NCBI GenBank assembly: GCA_902799875.1
Contig: CADCCH010000009.1
Location: forward strand, 1 to 47,403
Direction: 5' to 3'
Length of the DNA stretch: 47,403 bases
Source: an uncultured Bacteroidales bacterium
Lineage (GTDB): Bacteria > Bacteroidota > Bacteroidia > Bacteroidales > Paludibacteraceae
How positions within the stretch are numbered: position 1 is the stretch's first letter; each line of letters opens with the position of its first letter. A model generated the notes under the pieces. The model was not told the origin of the DNA and did no database searches. It worked only from the letters and a program-made list of their open reading frames with translations. This document shows, one piece after another, positions 6,851-14,331 of this stretch. A program made the position numbers and the translations under genes.

Positions 6851-6883
6851 GCAAAATTAGTAAAAATAATTGATATACGCAAA
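6851..6883 (-). promoter_or_regulatory. Promoter of the AAA_14/DUF4143 gene
   Basis: The minus strand has TTTG at 6883-6880 and TAATTTTGC at 6859-6851 with a 20-bp spacer. The ATG at 6787 is about 60 bp downstream. Confidence 0.75.
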
Positions 6884-6907
6884 TATTTTACCACCTTTTT
6901 TCAATGT

Positions 6908-6972
6908 GGTACGAATTTTTGATGTTTTTTGGTACGAACTTTTGAGGCTTTTGAGTACGAAGATTTGAGATG
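6908..6972. repeat. Three direct repeats with 23-bp period
   Basis: Copies of GGTACGAAnnTTTGANG begin at 6908, 6931 and 6954 (the last with AGTACGAA). The period is exactly 23 bp. They lie upstream of the -33 element of the AAA_14 promoter and before the terminator of the next operon, in a stretch without a credible gene. Confidence 0.7.
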
Positions 6973-7019
6973 TATTCCAAACATATATTTTTGTGTGAAT
7001 GTGTGAAAGTGCGGAAGAG

Positions 7020-7062
7020 AAAGAGAAATAGAAAAGAAACGGCTCACGATGATCGTGAACCG
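7020..7062 (-). terminator. Terminator of the 678-residue surface protein unit
   Basis: The arms 7040-7049 and 7053-7062 form a 10-bp stem with one mismatch and a 3-nt loop. On the minus strand the T-rich run TTTCTTTTCTATTTCTCTTT follows. Confidence 0.7.
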
Positions 7063-7106
7063 CCTCTTGGCTGATTTCTGACAGCTGAATGCTGACAGCT
7101 TATGAT

Positions 7107-7274
7107 TTACCACTGCGTATCGGTGTCGCCGCCGGTGATGGGCATCTGGTCGCCTGCGGGAGCCTGGCTGGCTGCCTGCATGAGCGTCATCGATGCGAAC
7201 TGTGCTACTTGCACTTCGGGTTGATTATAATGCTTTTTCTTAGCCACGAGGGCACGATTAACTTCGTTTTTCAT
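7107..7274 (-). CDS. 55-residue peptide of the KKxYxxP type
   Basis: The sequence opens MKNEVNRALVAKKKHYNQP, continues EVQVAQFASMTLMQAAS and ends GGDTDTQW. It starts 47 bp after the stop of the 678-residue surface protein and before the terminator at 7020-7062, so it should share that transcript. The layout (Lys-Lys, an aromatic residue, a proline, an alternating hydrophobic strand containing Met, then a Gly/Asp-rich end) is seen in many short Bacteroidales proteins encoded next to surface-protein genes, and also in the 41-residue gene at 18073-18198. No function is established. A peptide-like precursor or surface-associated role is possible but unsupported. Confidence 0.6.
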   Translation of the reverse strand: MKNEVNRALVAKKKHYNQPEVQVAQFASMTLMQAASQAPAGDQMPITGGDTDTQW

Positions 7275-7321
7275 AAAATCTCAAATTTTAAATCTTAAAT
7301 TTTAAATCTTAAATGTCAAAT

Positions 7322-9358
7322 TTATTTGACAACCTGTCCTTGTGCGTTGTACTTCACACCGTTCTTGATGATGAACAATTGACCATTCTCGATGACCTTC
7401 TGAGAGCTGATAGCTGAAGGCTGAACGCTCTCCACTCCGGTAGCCTGATCGAAGATGAACGGCATACGGCGCGGAGCCTGCGAGCCGCTGTAGATGACAT
7501 ATGCTTTGTGCGGGTTGAGCATCGAAGCGGTGTAGTGATAGAATCCGACACCATCGTTACCAGCCAGTACATAGCAGTTAGTCGGAGCAGTAATAGCATC
7601 GTCCGAACCTTGCAGGTCGTTGGTCGCGGTGAAGGTAACAGCGTCTGCATCGCTAACTGTGAGGGTGAACTGATCAACGCTCGATTTGAGAATAACGGCT
7701 ACGTTAGCCGGGATGGTCTGACCTGCCTCTGCGATCTTCGTCAGCAAGAGGTTAGCACCGCTCAGGTCAGCCACGTATGCCTCTACACCTGCGGGCAGTG
7801 CGTACTTGTTCGCGCTGTCAAAGAACGTGCTGTAATATACGCCTGCATGATCCGGATCTACGTTCGGGGTGATGTTCACATCTTCTGCCGGTTGCGGTTG
7901 CGGTTCGTCACTGTTGTTGATAGTGACTTTTTCAAACATTACGTATCCGTTTTCTTGTCCGCTTCCTACGCGGCTAAGAGTGACAGAGGTCGCGTTGATA
8001 TTGGTAATAACAAGGTCCTCGTATGCATCATAATTCCAGCTGCTAACATCACCCGAGGAGGCTGCAACAGAATAACCGGTCCAAACATTATAGTAATATA
8101 ATTTCAGAGAAATGTTATCAATAATCTCACCGTGCAGGGACTCAATGGTAATCATTTTATCATCAACACCTCCAACGGTACGATAAGTATTGGTACCTCC
8201 ACCTGTCAATTGATAGTGCTCGCCTACACAACCTGTCGTACCGAGATCAAGTACCTCTTTAGGACCAATTTGCGGTTGGGGTTCGTCACCATCGAGAACG
8301 GGGTAGTAATAATGGACTTGAGTATTTTCGAAGAAAGATTCACGTTTGATTGCTCCTGTGCTCGGTTGCGAGACTTGTCCACCCACCTTAGTATAAACTG
8401 ACACTTCATCAACTTCAGGGAAATTAAAGATGACAAGTGAAGGTTCGGAGGTAACGGGCAGGGCACTGGCAATCTCGTAGGTAGTAGCTACAAAGTCAGG
8501 AAAATCAGCACTAGAAATAGGTGTATTATCATTTTCCCACGAAGCAGGCACCTGGAATTCGATAAGTTTCACGTTTCCTGCCGGAGCCGGAGCGGGTTCT
8601 TCAAAATAGATTCTTACTTCTTTAATATAGATCGCAACGGAACAGGATATCGTCACCTCATTGGAATTGACATTCAAGAAGGTGATTAACTCTTCACTGG
8701 AAGAATTCGGCTCTGCACCGTTAGCACGCACATAGCTGTGTTTGTTTAAAAACCATCCAGGAACCAACTCAATCTTGGAAATAGTAGAAGATCCTGAATT
8801 ACTGATAGATGCAGGTTTGTCATCGTTCAAATAAAATCCATCACCGTCTCCCACTTCACCTACGGAGACCGTTATAGAGCCTTGCGTATAACTGGATTGC
8901 CCAGTGTTGGTTGCAATGACGATTGGTCCTGCCGGATCCTCGGTTGTCGGAGCCGGTTCAATTGTGCAGGTAATTGTTATAGTATTCATACCGGCAACCA
9001 TACAACTGATTAAAACTGTTTCGGACTCACCTGTCCAAACTGCTGATGTTCCCAAGTTCTGACCTGTAGGCCAACCGGCACTGGTATATGCGCCTTCATA
9101 AATTTGCATAATATTAGCGTCTGTTTCGATGGTAATACCGGTAAATTTCCCAAGCGATGTTGAGAATTCGAAAGAACCATCCATTGCCAGTACGTCGCTA
9201 GAAGTCATACTTCCGTTCGACAGAGCCAAAGTCACTCCCTCCTTCGTAACTCCGGAAGATGTGAATTCACTTTTGTTGATAACCACTACCGTCTCCGCCC
9301 ACATCATCCCTATGCTGGCTGTGAGGGCGAGAAGAAATGTAAAAATCTTTTTTCTCAT
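7322..9358 (-). CDS. Secreted multi-domain surface protein with sorting-type C-terminal tail
   Basis: The 678-residue protein begins with a signal peptide (MRKKIFTFLLALTASIGMMW, cleavage after AWA or nearby). The body is beta-rich, Thr/Ser-rich and contains Pro-rich linkers such as EPAPAPAG and DEPQPQP that separate domains. Residues from about 500 to 645 (PANVAVILK, then NPHKAYVIY and APRRMPFIFD) match a C-terminal module common in Bacteroidales surface proteins. The last 25 residues carry IENGQLFIIKNGVKYNAQGQ, the tail shared by eight proteins here. I infer export through the inner membrane by Sec and surface sorting by a type IX-like route; the ligand is unknown. It has its own promoter (9421-9451) and is followed by a 55-residue peptide gene. 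Confidence 0.8.
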   Translation of the reverse strand: MRKKIFTFLLALTASIGMMWAETVVVINKSEFTSSGVTKEGVTLALSNGSMTSSDVLAMDGSFEFSTSLGKFTGITIETDANIMQIYEGAYTSAGWPTGQNLGTSAVWTGESETVLISCMVAGMNTITITCTIEPAPTTEDPAGPIVIATNTGQSSYTQGSITVSVGEVGDGDGFYLNDDKPASISNSGSSTISKIELVPGWFLNKHSYVRANGAEPNSSSEELITFLNVNSNEVTISCSVAIYIKEVRIYFEEPAPAPAGNVKLIEFQVPASWENDNTPISSADFPDFVATTYEIASALPVTSEPSLVIFNFPEVDEVSVYTKVGGQVSQPSTGAIKRESFFENTQVHYYYPVLDGDEPQPQIGPKEVLDLGTTGCVGEHYQLTGGGTNTYRTVGGVDDKMITIESLHGEIIDNISLKLYYYNVWTGYSVAASSGDVSSWNYDAYEDLVITNINATSVTLSRVGSGQENGYVMFEKVTINNSDEPQPQPAEDVNITPNVDPDHAGVYYSTFFDSANKYALPAGVEAYVADLSGANLLLTKIAEAGQTIPANVAVILKSSVDQFTLTVSDADAVTFTATNDLQGSDDAITAPTNCYVLAGNDGVGFYHYTASMLNPHKAYVIYSGSQAPRRMPFIFDQATGVESVQPSAISSQKVIENGQLFIIKNGVKYNAQGQVVK

Positions 9359-9420
9359 AATTTTTTGATTTTTAGTTAAACAATATTGTTAATTGATTTT
9401 GTTGCACACCAAATTTGGGA

Positions 9421-9451
9421 CAAAGGTACACAAATAAAAGCACGTACGCAA
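9421..9451 (-). promoter_or_regulatory. Promoter of the 678-residue surface protein gene
   Basis: The minus strand has TTG at 9451-9449 and TACCTTTG at 9428-9421 with a 20-bp spacer. The -33 bases fall in the loop of the terminator of the preceding 47-residue gene. Confidence 0.75.
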
Positions 9452-9462
9452 TACGCACGTGC
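9433..9462 (-). terminator. Terminator of the 47-residue gene, overlapping the next promoter
   Basis: A 9-bp stem (9462-9454 with 9448-9440, one G-U pair, loop CAATA on the plus strand) is followed on the minus strand by TTTTATT. It shares its loop with the -33 of the promoter at 9421-9451. Confidence 0.65.
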
Positions 9463-9464
9463 AG

Positions 9465-9516
9465 AAATTTACGAGTTGCCCCCCCATATGGGCGAAAAAT
9501 TTACGAATTGCCCCCC
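9465..9516. repeat. Direct repeat of AAATTTACGANTTGCCCCCC
   Basis: Two copies, at 9465-9485 and 9497-9516, are separated by a short stretch containing the palindrome CCCATATGGG (9483-9492). A related string, TTTACGAATAGCCCCC, covers the stop codon of the AraC gene at about 9793-9807. Confidence 0.6.
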
Positions 9517-9659
9517 TATAGTGTGTTCTCTTGCTGTAATAAAAATGGTATCACACCCATGTATGTTATTCCTTTTTCGTCCGTCCAAGGCAGGGCATTT
9601 CCATCCAAGATAACGATTTTACGGAAGGAGTCTACATAATCATTTCGTTGTATGTCCAT
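9516..9659 (-). CDS. 47-residue protein with its own promoter and terminator
   Basis: The frame starts at the ATG at 9659 (MDIQRNDYVDSFRKIVILDG), continues through NALPWTDEKGITYMGV and ends IPFLLQQENTL at a TAG. A canonical promoter (9717-9747) stands about 58 bp upstream and a hairpin with a T-run (9433-9462) about 55 bp downstream, so this is a self-contained transcription unit. The protein is acidic and soluble, with no signal peptide and no motif I recognise. It could be a small functional protein or the remnant of a longer gene. Confidence 0.5.
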   Translation of the reverse strand: MDIQRNDYVDSFRKIVILDGNALPWTDEKGITYMGVIPFLLQQENTL

Positions 9660-9716
9660 AATCTACTAAACTACGAATACTGTCGCAATTACGACGATTT
9701 TCGGATTAAAACCGCT

Positions 9717-9747
9717 GCAAAGGTACAGCTTTTTTTGATATACGCAA
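9717..9747 (-). promoter_or_regulatory. Promoter of the 47-residue gene
   Basis: The minus strand has TTG at 9747-9745 and TACCTTTGC at 9725-9717 with a 19-bp spacer. The same upstream string, TTGCGTATATCAAAAAA, is seen at other promoters of this window. Confidence 0.7.
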
Positions 9748-9756
9748 GTGTTTTTA

Positions 9757-9785
9757 CAAAAAAACGCACCCGAAGATGCGTTTTT
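9757..9785 (-). terminator. Terminator of the membrane AraC gene
   Basis: The plus-strand string ACGCACCCGAAGATGCGT with A-runs before and T-runs after forms a stem with tails on both strands. On the minus strand it starts about 9 bp after the stop of the AraC gene. Confidence 0.7.
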
Positions 9786-9793
9786 GCGATTTT

Positions 9794-10996
9794 TTACGAA
9801 TAGCCCCCTCTACTGCGCCATTCGGACGGTGTCATTCCCGTTATCTCCACAAAGGTACGCGAGAAATTGCGTCTGTACGAAAAGCCGCATTGCTTGGAGA
9901 CTTCTTCTATTGTCATCTCCGGCTGCTCGGTCATGAGACGCTTCGCTTCCTCGATACGCAGGTCGTTGACCCACTGATAGAACGAACAACCGTACGCGCT
10001 ATTGATGAACCGGCTCAGATACGAGCGGTTAAGCGGCAGCACCTGACGCAAGTCGGTTAACTGGAAATCGGGATTGAGATAGGGCTTCTCCTTTTCAAAC
10101 CAAGCGTCCAAGGTAGCCCGATAGGCGGCATTGACCAGATCCGGTTCTTCCTCCTTCTCTTCCTCCACCGCCGTACTATGCAAGCGCTCCCAGGGGTCGG
10201 GACGGAAAAGCACCTGCTCGGTGGTATAACCAAGGACGAACATGAGGTACCACTGTTGGGTGAAGGCACGCGCCGGATCGTTGCTCACACACAGATAATA
10301 GAATACCAAGCCGGAAAGCAAGATCATCACCATATACCGCACAATCCATTGCGCATCGATATCATCCAAAGTGGAGAAGTTATCCTCGCACCATTGGCGG
10401 TACTTGCGTATATTCAGAAAAATAACAACCATCAGCCCAAGCGGATATAGGGCGATGAGGATACGCAAGTCAACGGGAAGAAGATAATCAATGCCTCCGA
10501 GCACCACCAGCGGCAATAACAACAGCGCGCCGCGTCGCCAGTTGAAATGTCCGGGACGAATGGAGATACTGGGATAAATAAGCAGTAACCACGCAAACAC
10601 ACAGGCAATCAGCATCGAGCTGCTGTCCATGAGATCATTGCCCACATGAAAAGGATTGTAAGCGGATTTAAACAATGCCACCATCACCAATTCCCAGCCT
10701 CCCCATAGGATCAGGATGATTGCCCATACCTTACGGATGCGGTTGTTCTCCAGATGCTTGAGGCACAACGTAGCACCGAAGAAACAAACCACCGCAAAAG
10801 TAAAACTGAGGGCGGGATTGAGGAAACTATCAAAGAACTCCTCCGGAATAAGCCGCGAGAGGAAGGTGCTGGCGAGGAGCAAGACCGAAAGCACCAGCCC
10901 AAAGATCAGTTCGGATTTGTAATCGTCCCATATCTTCTTAAGTGCAACATTATTGCTACTGGGGGGGGTAAAATTGAACATTTTATCGTTTGTCAT
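9794..10996 (-). CDS. Membrane-anchored AraC-family transcriptional regulator
   Basis: The 400-residue protein has about six to seven hydrophobic segments in its first 265 residues (for example LIFGLVLSVLLLASTFL near 30 and MVMILLSGLVFYYLCV near 235). These are followed by an acidic linker (EEEKEEEPD) and an AraC-type DNA-binding domain at about 300-395 with the signatures LNRSYLSRFINSAYG, INDL-like VNDLRIEEAK and ITGMTPSEWR. This is the common Bacteroidetes arrangement of a membrane sensor region fused to a cytoplasmic helix-turn-helix domain. It stands alone with its own promoter and terminator. Its targets may be the adjacent surface-protein gene, but nothing in the sequence shows this. 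The ligand is unknown. Confidence 0.88.
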   Translation of the reverse strand: MTNDKMFNFTPPSSNNVALKKIWDDYKSELIFGLVLSVLLLASTFLSRLIPEEFFDSFLNPALSFTFAVVCFFGATLCLKHLENNRIRKVWAIILILWGGWELVMVALFKSAYNPFHVGNDLMDSSSMLIACVFAWLLLIYPSISIRPGHFNWRRGALLLLPLVVLGGIDYLLPVDLRILIALYPLGLMVVIFLNIRKYRQWCEDNFSTLDDIDAQWIVRYMVMILLSGLVFYYLCVSNDPARAFTQQWYLMFVLGYTTEQVLFRPDPWERLHSTAVEEEKEEEPDLVNAAYRATLDAWFEKEKPYLNPDFQLTDLRQVLPLNRSYLSRFINSAYGCSFYQWVNDLRIEEAKRLMTEQPEMTIEEVSKQCGFSYRRNFSRTFVEITGMTPSEWRSRGGYS

Positions 10997-11022
10997 TCAG
11001 CTACAATCTTTCTATTCATGCT

Positions 11023-11054
11023 GCAAAAGTACAACAAATATTTGGAATATACAA
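11023..11054 (-). promoter_or_regulatory. Promoter of the membrane AraC gene
   Basis: The minus strand has TTG at 11054-11052 and TACTTTTGC at 11031-11023 with a 20-bp spacer. The ATG at 10996 is 26 bp downstream. Confidence 0.75.
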
Positions 11055-11252
11055 GGATTTTCCAATCATTTTGCAATTTTGCTATATATTTTTTCAAAAT
11101 CGGCAACAAAATTACTGCTTTGTTGGCGGTTATATCCCATCGCCCCATCGGTTTTAAAGATTGTTTGTTAATATGGTTGGTTAGTTGTTGTTTTGTAATT
11201 GCTTCAATATATATCAGCATATCGGATCACCTACATTTCTTGCCAAGAACAT

Positions 11253-11303
11253 CCCTTATTAAGTGCTCTTTTTTACAAAAATCTCCCTCATTGAGTGATT
11301 TTT
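11253..11303 (+). repeat. Direct repeat upstream of an orphan promoter
   Basis: CCCTTATTAAGTGCTCTTT at 11253 and CCCTCATTGAGTGATTTTT at 11285 match at 15 of 19 positions and lie 32 bp apart, about three helical turns. They sit just upstream of the -33 of the plus-strand promoter at 11315 and may be operator sites. Confidence 0.5.
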
Positions 11304-11314
11304 CTTTAAAAATA

Positions 11315-11347
11315 TTTGTTTATATCCAAAAAAAGCAGTACCTTTGC
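11315..11347 (+). promoter_or_regulatory. Plus-strand promoter without an obvious protein gene
   Basis: TTTG at 11315-11318 and TACCTTTGC at 11339-11347 are separated by 20 bp, a full consensus match. The only frame immediately downstream is 16 codons (MDYTQSSIKCILHYTN). Confidence 0.75.
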
Positions 11348-11353
11348 AGCCGA

Positions 11354-11530
11354 AAACGTATAATGGACTATACACAAAGTTCGATAAAGTGTATTTTGCA
11401 TTATACAAATTAAAAACCTTCAAACAGATAGCCAACCTACCGAATTCTTTCATCCTCGCGGATGATATGGATTATCCATTGGGCAACAAATTACCCCTCT
11501 GGCTCATAGGGTTCTTATATTAATTCTCAT
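11354..11530 (+). ncRNA. Candidate small RNA
   Basis: The transcript predicted from the promoter at 11315-11347 starts about 11354 and opens with a two-part stem: GTATAATG (11358-11365) with CATTATAC (11399-11406), and inside it ATACAC (11370-11375) with GTGTAT (11389-11394). A second hairpin, TCATCC-TCGC-GGATGA, lies at 11450-11465. A weak stem (CCCT/AGGG near 11495-11510) followed by TTCTTATATT could end it. No long reading frame is present. I do not recognise the family, and the end point is a guess. Alternatively this is the leader of a lost gene. Confidence 0.35.
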
Positions 11531-11618
11531 TTCTGTCACTTTTCCAACATTTTTTTGATATACGCAAGAGTTATCACCACTTTAGATTGCTGTTTCTGAT
11601 CTAATAGGAGACTTAGTC

Positions 11619-11661
11619 GCAACGTGCCACGGAGTGTGCCTCCGGCATACTTACGAAAAAA
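11619..11661. repeat. Dispersed 43-bp repeat (second copy at 3514-3556)
   Basis: Positions 11619-11661 and 3514-3556 are identical over 43 bp (starting GCAACGTGCCACGGAGTGTG and ending TTACGAAAAAA). The sequence can fold (TGCCGGAG with CTCCGTGGCA on the minus strand). The last part, CCGGCATANTTACGAAAAAA, also occurs at 5450-5470. All copies abut terminator-like hairpins, which suggests a REP-like element. Confidence 0.8.
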
Positions 11662-11690
11662 GCCGACCCGCTTCAAAAAAAACGGATCGG
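11656..11690 (-). terminator. Terminator of operon B
   Basis: On the minus strand the arms 11690-11683 and 11670-11663 (one G-U pair) form an 8-bp stem with a 12-nt loop, followed by six T (11661-11656). It begins 21 bp after the stop of the last gene of operon B and is nearly the same sequence as the terminators at 5464 and 45716. Confidence 0.8.
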
Positions 11691-11711
11691 TAATTATGGA
11701 GGATCATACCA

Positions 11712-12482
11712 TCAGTTATTGAAACAGCGGCAGGGGTAATGGTGCGGGGGATGGATCCAGACGGAGAAGCGGATACCTGCGGAACAGGCATCTGCGATAC
11801 GGAAGGGGGTGTTGCTCCAAAATCCGATGTCGGCATAGACAGCCAAGCGAAAATCCACGGAAGGGGATTGGGAGAAATACCGCTCGATAGAGGAGAAGAT
11901 CCATCCTATCTCGACCGAAGCATCCACACCGAAGGAAACAGGCAGAGGCGTCCATTTCTCCTGCACATGTTTGGTGGTTAAGCCATGATTAGGCATATCG
12001 AAAAACGTATCGATGAGGAATCCGTAATCGGCCGTGGAGGTGACATCAAAAGTACGTAGCTGCGCATGCATAACGCAGAGGGAGAAAGCCGGTCCGATTG
12101 TGAAATAGAAATCGCGCCATTGTCCCCCCAGACGCACAGGCACTCCTATCCGTACAGAGCGGTTTCGGGTATGGATATCGGTGTACGCCAGGCGGAGCAG
12201 ATAGGGATCGTTCTGGGTATCCATCTCCGGTATAGAGTCCGTATAGTCACTTAAAGAGCCAAAGGTATAACGAAAGGACGCTTCGAGCCCTGTATGAAAC
12301 AACAAATGATCGTGTCTGAGTGCATATCCGGCATGGATACCGGCTTCGGGACCGAAATTCTGCTGTTGCCTGGTAGCACCTGCCTGCGCTCCCATCGTAG
12401 CATAATGGGAGACTCGGTCTATTGCCTTGATCGGAGAGACGAGGGACAACAGACATGCTATAACCAGCACTTTTTCTCTCAC
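11712..12482 (-). CDS. Putative outer-membrane beta-barrel protein
   Basis: The 256-residue product has a signal peptide (about 1-20, ending SPIKA) and then alternating hydrophobic strands and Gly/Tyr turns (GIHAGYALRHDHLLFHTG, VRIGVPVRLGG, DFYFTIGPAFSLCVM) typical of PorT-like or OmpW-like outer-membrane barrels. It shares the motif DMPNHGLTT, at an equivalent place before the late strands, with the barrel domain of the OmpA-family protein at 14332, so the two are paralogues. The C-terminus (SVWIHPPHHYPCRCFNN) does not end in the usual aromatic barrel strand. It overlaps the upstream gene by 4 bp and is the last gene of operon B. I infer that it works with the secreted proteins of the same operon. 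Confidence 0.75.
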   Translation of the reverse strand: MREKVLVIACLLSLVSPIKAIDRVSHYATMGAQAGATRQQQNFGPEAGIHAGYALRHDHLLFHTGLEASFRYTFGSLSDYTDSIPEMDTQNDPYLLRLAYTDIHTRNRSVRIGVPVRLGGQWRDFYFTIGPAFSLCVMHAQLRTFDVTSTADYGFLIDTFFDMPNHGLTTKHVQEKWTPLPVSFGVDASVEIGWIFSSIERYFSQSPSVDFRLAVYADIGFWSNTPFRIADACSAGIRFSVWIHPPHHYPCRCFNN

Positions 12483-14317
12483 AGTTTGCGACCTAAGACA
12501 TCATAGACGGTATCTCCAATCCGAATGAACAATTGCCCATTATAGAAGATTTTCTCTGCTATTGGCCGGGTACTGTCATGCACGCTAATCCATCCTTCGG
12601 GCTGTGGTATCGGTTCGGGTTCCGGCATGGGTTCAATCGTCGGTTCATCCACCGGTACCTCTCCGGGTTGCGGATCGGGGCGCGACTCTCCTTCGTGGGC
12701 AAAATAGAAATAATCCATACTTACCTCCACTCCTGCCGTACCTCCGTTATCGGAATGGAAAGAGAGGATGCGTCCGGTATAGTTAACGAGTGTTGCACCC
12801 GCTGTAAGGAATGCGGTCATGGGGATATCGAATTCCAACCAGTTACCGTTCTGCGCAACAGGGAGCAACGCCTCGGTAAGTTGGTAGCGCGCGAGTTGGG
12901 CATTATTCTCTTTATAGAGAATGATATTAATCGGACGATAGGTAGAGGTGGTCCGTATGCGGGTATGCAGGGTCCACGTAGCATTGACGGCAGTCAGATC
13001 CACAGATGTTTTCGCCGCCACATCGGCAGACCACCATCCGTTGGTAGGCAAGAGGGTAAGGAAGGCATCGGCAGCCTTTCGGGTGGTGTTATTACCATAG
13101 GAGACGGAGAGATAATTGGTCTGATCCAAGCGATAGTCGGTACAATTCATCATCTCGGGTAAAGGAGATCCGTCATTGAGCAGATAGATACGGGTCTCTT
13201 GCGCCGGATCACCCGGGATGACCGGTATCGGATCGGATGCCGCCGACTCATTGGTAAGCATAAGAGAAGGCATGGTCCATTCGCCGGCAGCAGCGTCAGC
13301 CAACGAAGTGAAGGAACAGAGCACATCCGTTGGCTCATGATACACACCCGGAGTCATACGATAGAGCGGCAGGCAGAGACGGTTCCACGTCACACCGTCC
13401 CGCACGAGATCTTCGTCACGAAGGGTATCGGTGTATGCGATGGTGTCATTAGGCATATAAAGCCGGACGACGAAATCGCCTTCTACATCCGTACGCACCT
13501 GCGCAATCAAGTACCAATCGTCATTGACATCCTCCATCGGGCATTCGGTCTTACGGAGCATCTGCTGCGTGACAGGCATGTCAGAGTCCATCGAATAGTA
13601 CGGGAAGGGGACATAGGACCATTGCATCCATCCTTGGGCACGTATGTCCATCTGCGCCGAGTAATCGACGACGGTGTACGGCGTTCCAGAAAGAGGAGTC
13701 TTGCTATTGGTGACGGCATAATAGCGTTTTGGAGGCAGTACTGTTCCGGGATCCGTAGCGGAAGGATCGTCGGTGAGGTAGCAATAATCGATACCTACCA
13801 CATCTCCTGCGTATCCCAGATCGGAATGAATCTGGAGCAGTCGTCCGGCATATTTATCCGAGAAGGCGGGCAAGGAGGGGAAGTCGGACAGGGGGATGGA
13901 CAATTCGACCCATTCGCCATTGGCGGGAACGCGTGCGGTAGTAAGGGGATAAGCATTCGCTGTACCGGCACCGGCAAGCACAAGAGAGAGGGTGTAGTTC
14001 ACCGTTCTGCGTATCTTCAGTTTGACATACCAGGAGGCGTCCACCTCACTCAGATCAACGGTTCTTCCTCTGGATGTCTCGACCATGATCTGCCACCAGC
14101 TGTCTGCTTTCTTATTGAAAAGGGCATAGCGGGCTTCGGCATCGGCATAGATATTATTGAGTGTTAGTTGCGTGATCCCTTTATCCGGTCTTAGGTCCAC
14201 CGTCTGCACCTCCTGCGGCAAGTCTTGTGCACGAAAAAAATAATAACGCTTCTCCGCAAAGAGGGAGAGAGAGAGACAGAAGGTGATCATCAATATCCAA
14301 ATGCGTTTCATTTTCAA
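12479..14317 (-). CDS. Secreted protein of three RYY...DYxYFT-type modules with sorting-type tail
   Basis: The 612-residue product has a signal peptide (about 1-21, ending LFA). Three related modules follow at about 24-190 (RYYFFRAQDLP to IDYCYLTDD), 205-395 (KRYYAVTNS) and 402-560 (TRIYLLNDGSPLP to MDYFYFAHE). Each begins with an Arg-aromatic strand and contains a Trp-Trp site (SWWQ, GWWS), a DLS/DLT-x-V-x-x-W strand and a W-x-E-x-x-I-P-L/M strand, which suits a jelly-roll, carbohydrate-binding-like fold. A Pro/Glu-rich linker (DEPTIEPMPEPEPIPQPEG) leads to a tail with FYNGQLFIRIGDTVYDVLGR. The middle module lacks the final D-Y-x-Y-F motif. It overlaps the downstream barrel gene by 4 bp. Ligand unknown; glycan binding is inference. 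Confidence 0.75.
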   Translation of the reverse strand: MKMKRIWILMITFCLSLSLFAEKRYYFFRAQDLPQEVQTVDLRPDKGITQLTLNNIYADAEARYALFNKKADSWWQIMVETSRGRTVDLSEVDASWYVKLKIRRTVNYTLSLVLAGAGTANAYPLTTARVPANGEWVELSIPLSDFPSLPAFSDKYAGRLLQIHSDLGYAGDVVGIDYCYLTDDPSATDPGTVLPPKRYYAVTNSKTPLSGTPYTVVDYSAQMDIRAQGWMQWSYVPFPYYSMDSDMPVTQQMLRKTECPMEDVNDDWYLIAQVRTDVEGDFVVRLYMPNDTIAYTDTLRDEDLVRDGVTWNRLCLPLYRMTPGVYHEPTDVLCSFTSLADAAAGEWTMPSLMLTNESAASDPIPVIPGDPAQETRIYLLNDGSPLPEMMNCTDYRLDQTNYLSVSYGNNTTRKAADAFLTLLPTNGWWSADVAAKTSVDLTAVNATWTLHTRIRTTSTYRPINIILYKENNAQLARYQLTEALLPVAQNGNWLEFDIPMTAFLTAGATLVNYTGRILSFHSDNGGTAGVEVSMDYFYFAHEGESRPDPQPGEVPVDEPTIEPMPEPEPIPQPEGWISVHDSTRPIAEKIFYNGQLFIRIGDTVYDVLGRKL

Positions 14318-14331
14318 TTTATGATTTATGG

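Noticed and set aside
6908..6972. CRISPR-like array
   Set aside because: Only three imperfect copies with very short spacers of no more than a few bases; no cas genes nearby.
6901..7113. Minus-strand frame of 70 codons across the 23-bp repeats
   Set aside because: It covers a terminator and the phased repeats, and the repeats are not in frame with each other; better read as a regulatory region.
3514..11661. Insertion sequence or composite element bounded by the 43-bp direct repeats
   Set aside because: No transposase or integrase lies between the copies, the intervening genes belong to several independent units, and a third partial copy lies inside; REP-like dispersal explains it better.
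13199..14167. Long plus-strand frame (322 codons) opposite the 612-residue gene
   Set aside because: It is antisense to a gene with a signal peptide, repeated domains and a tail; its own sequence is rich in Arg, His and Ile with no motif and no promoter.
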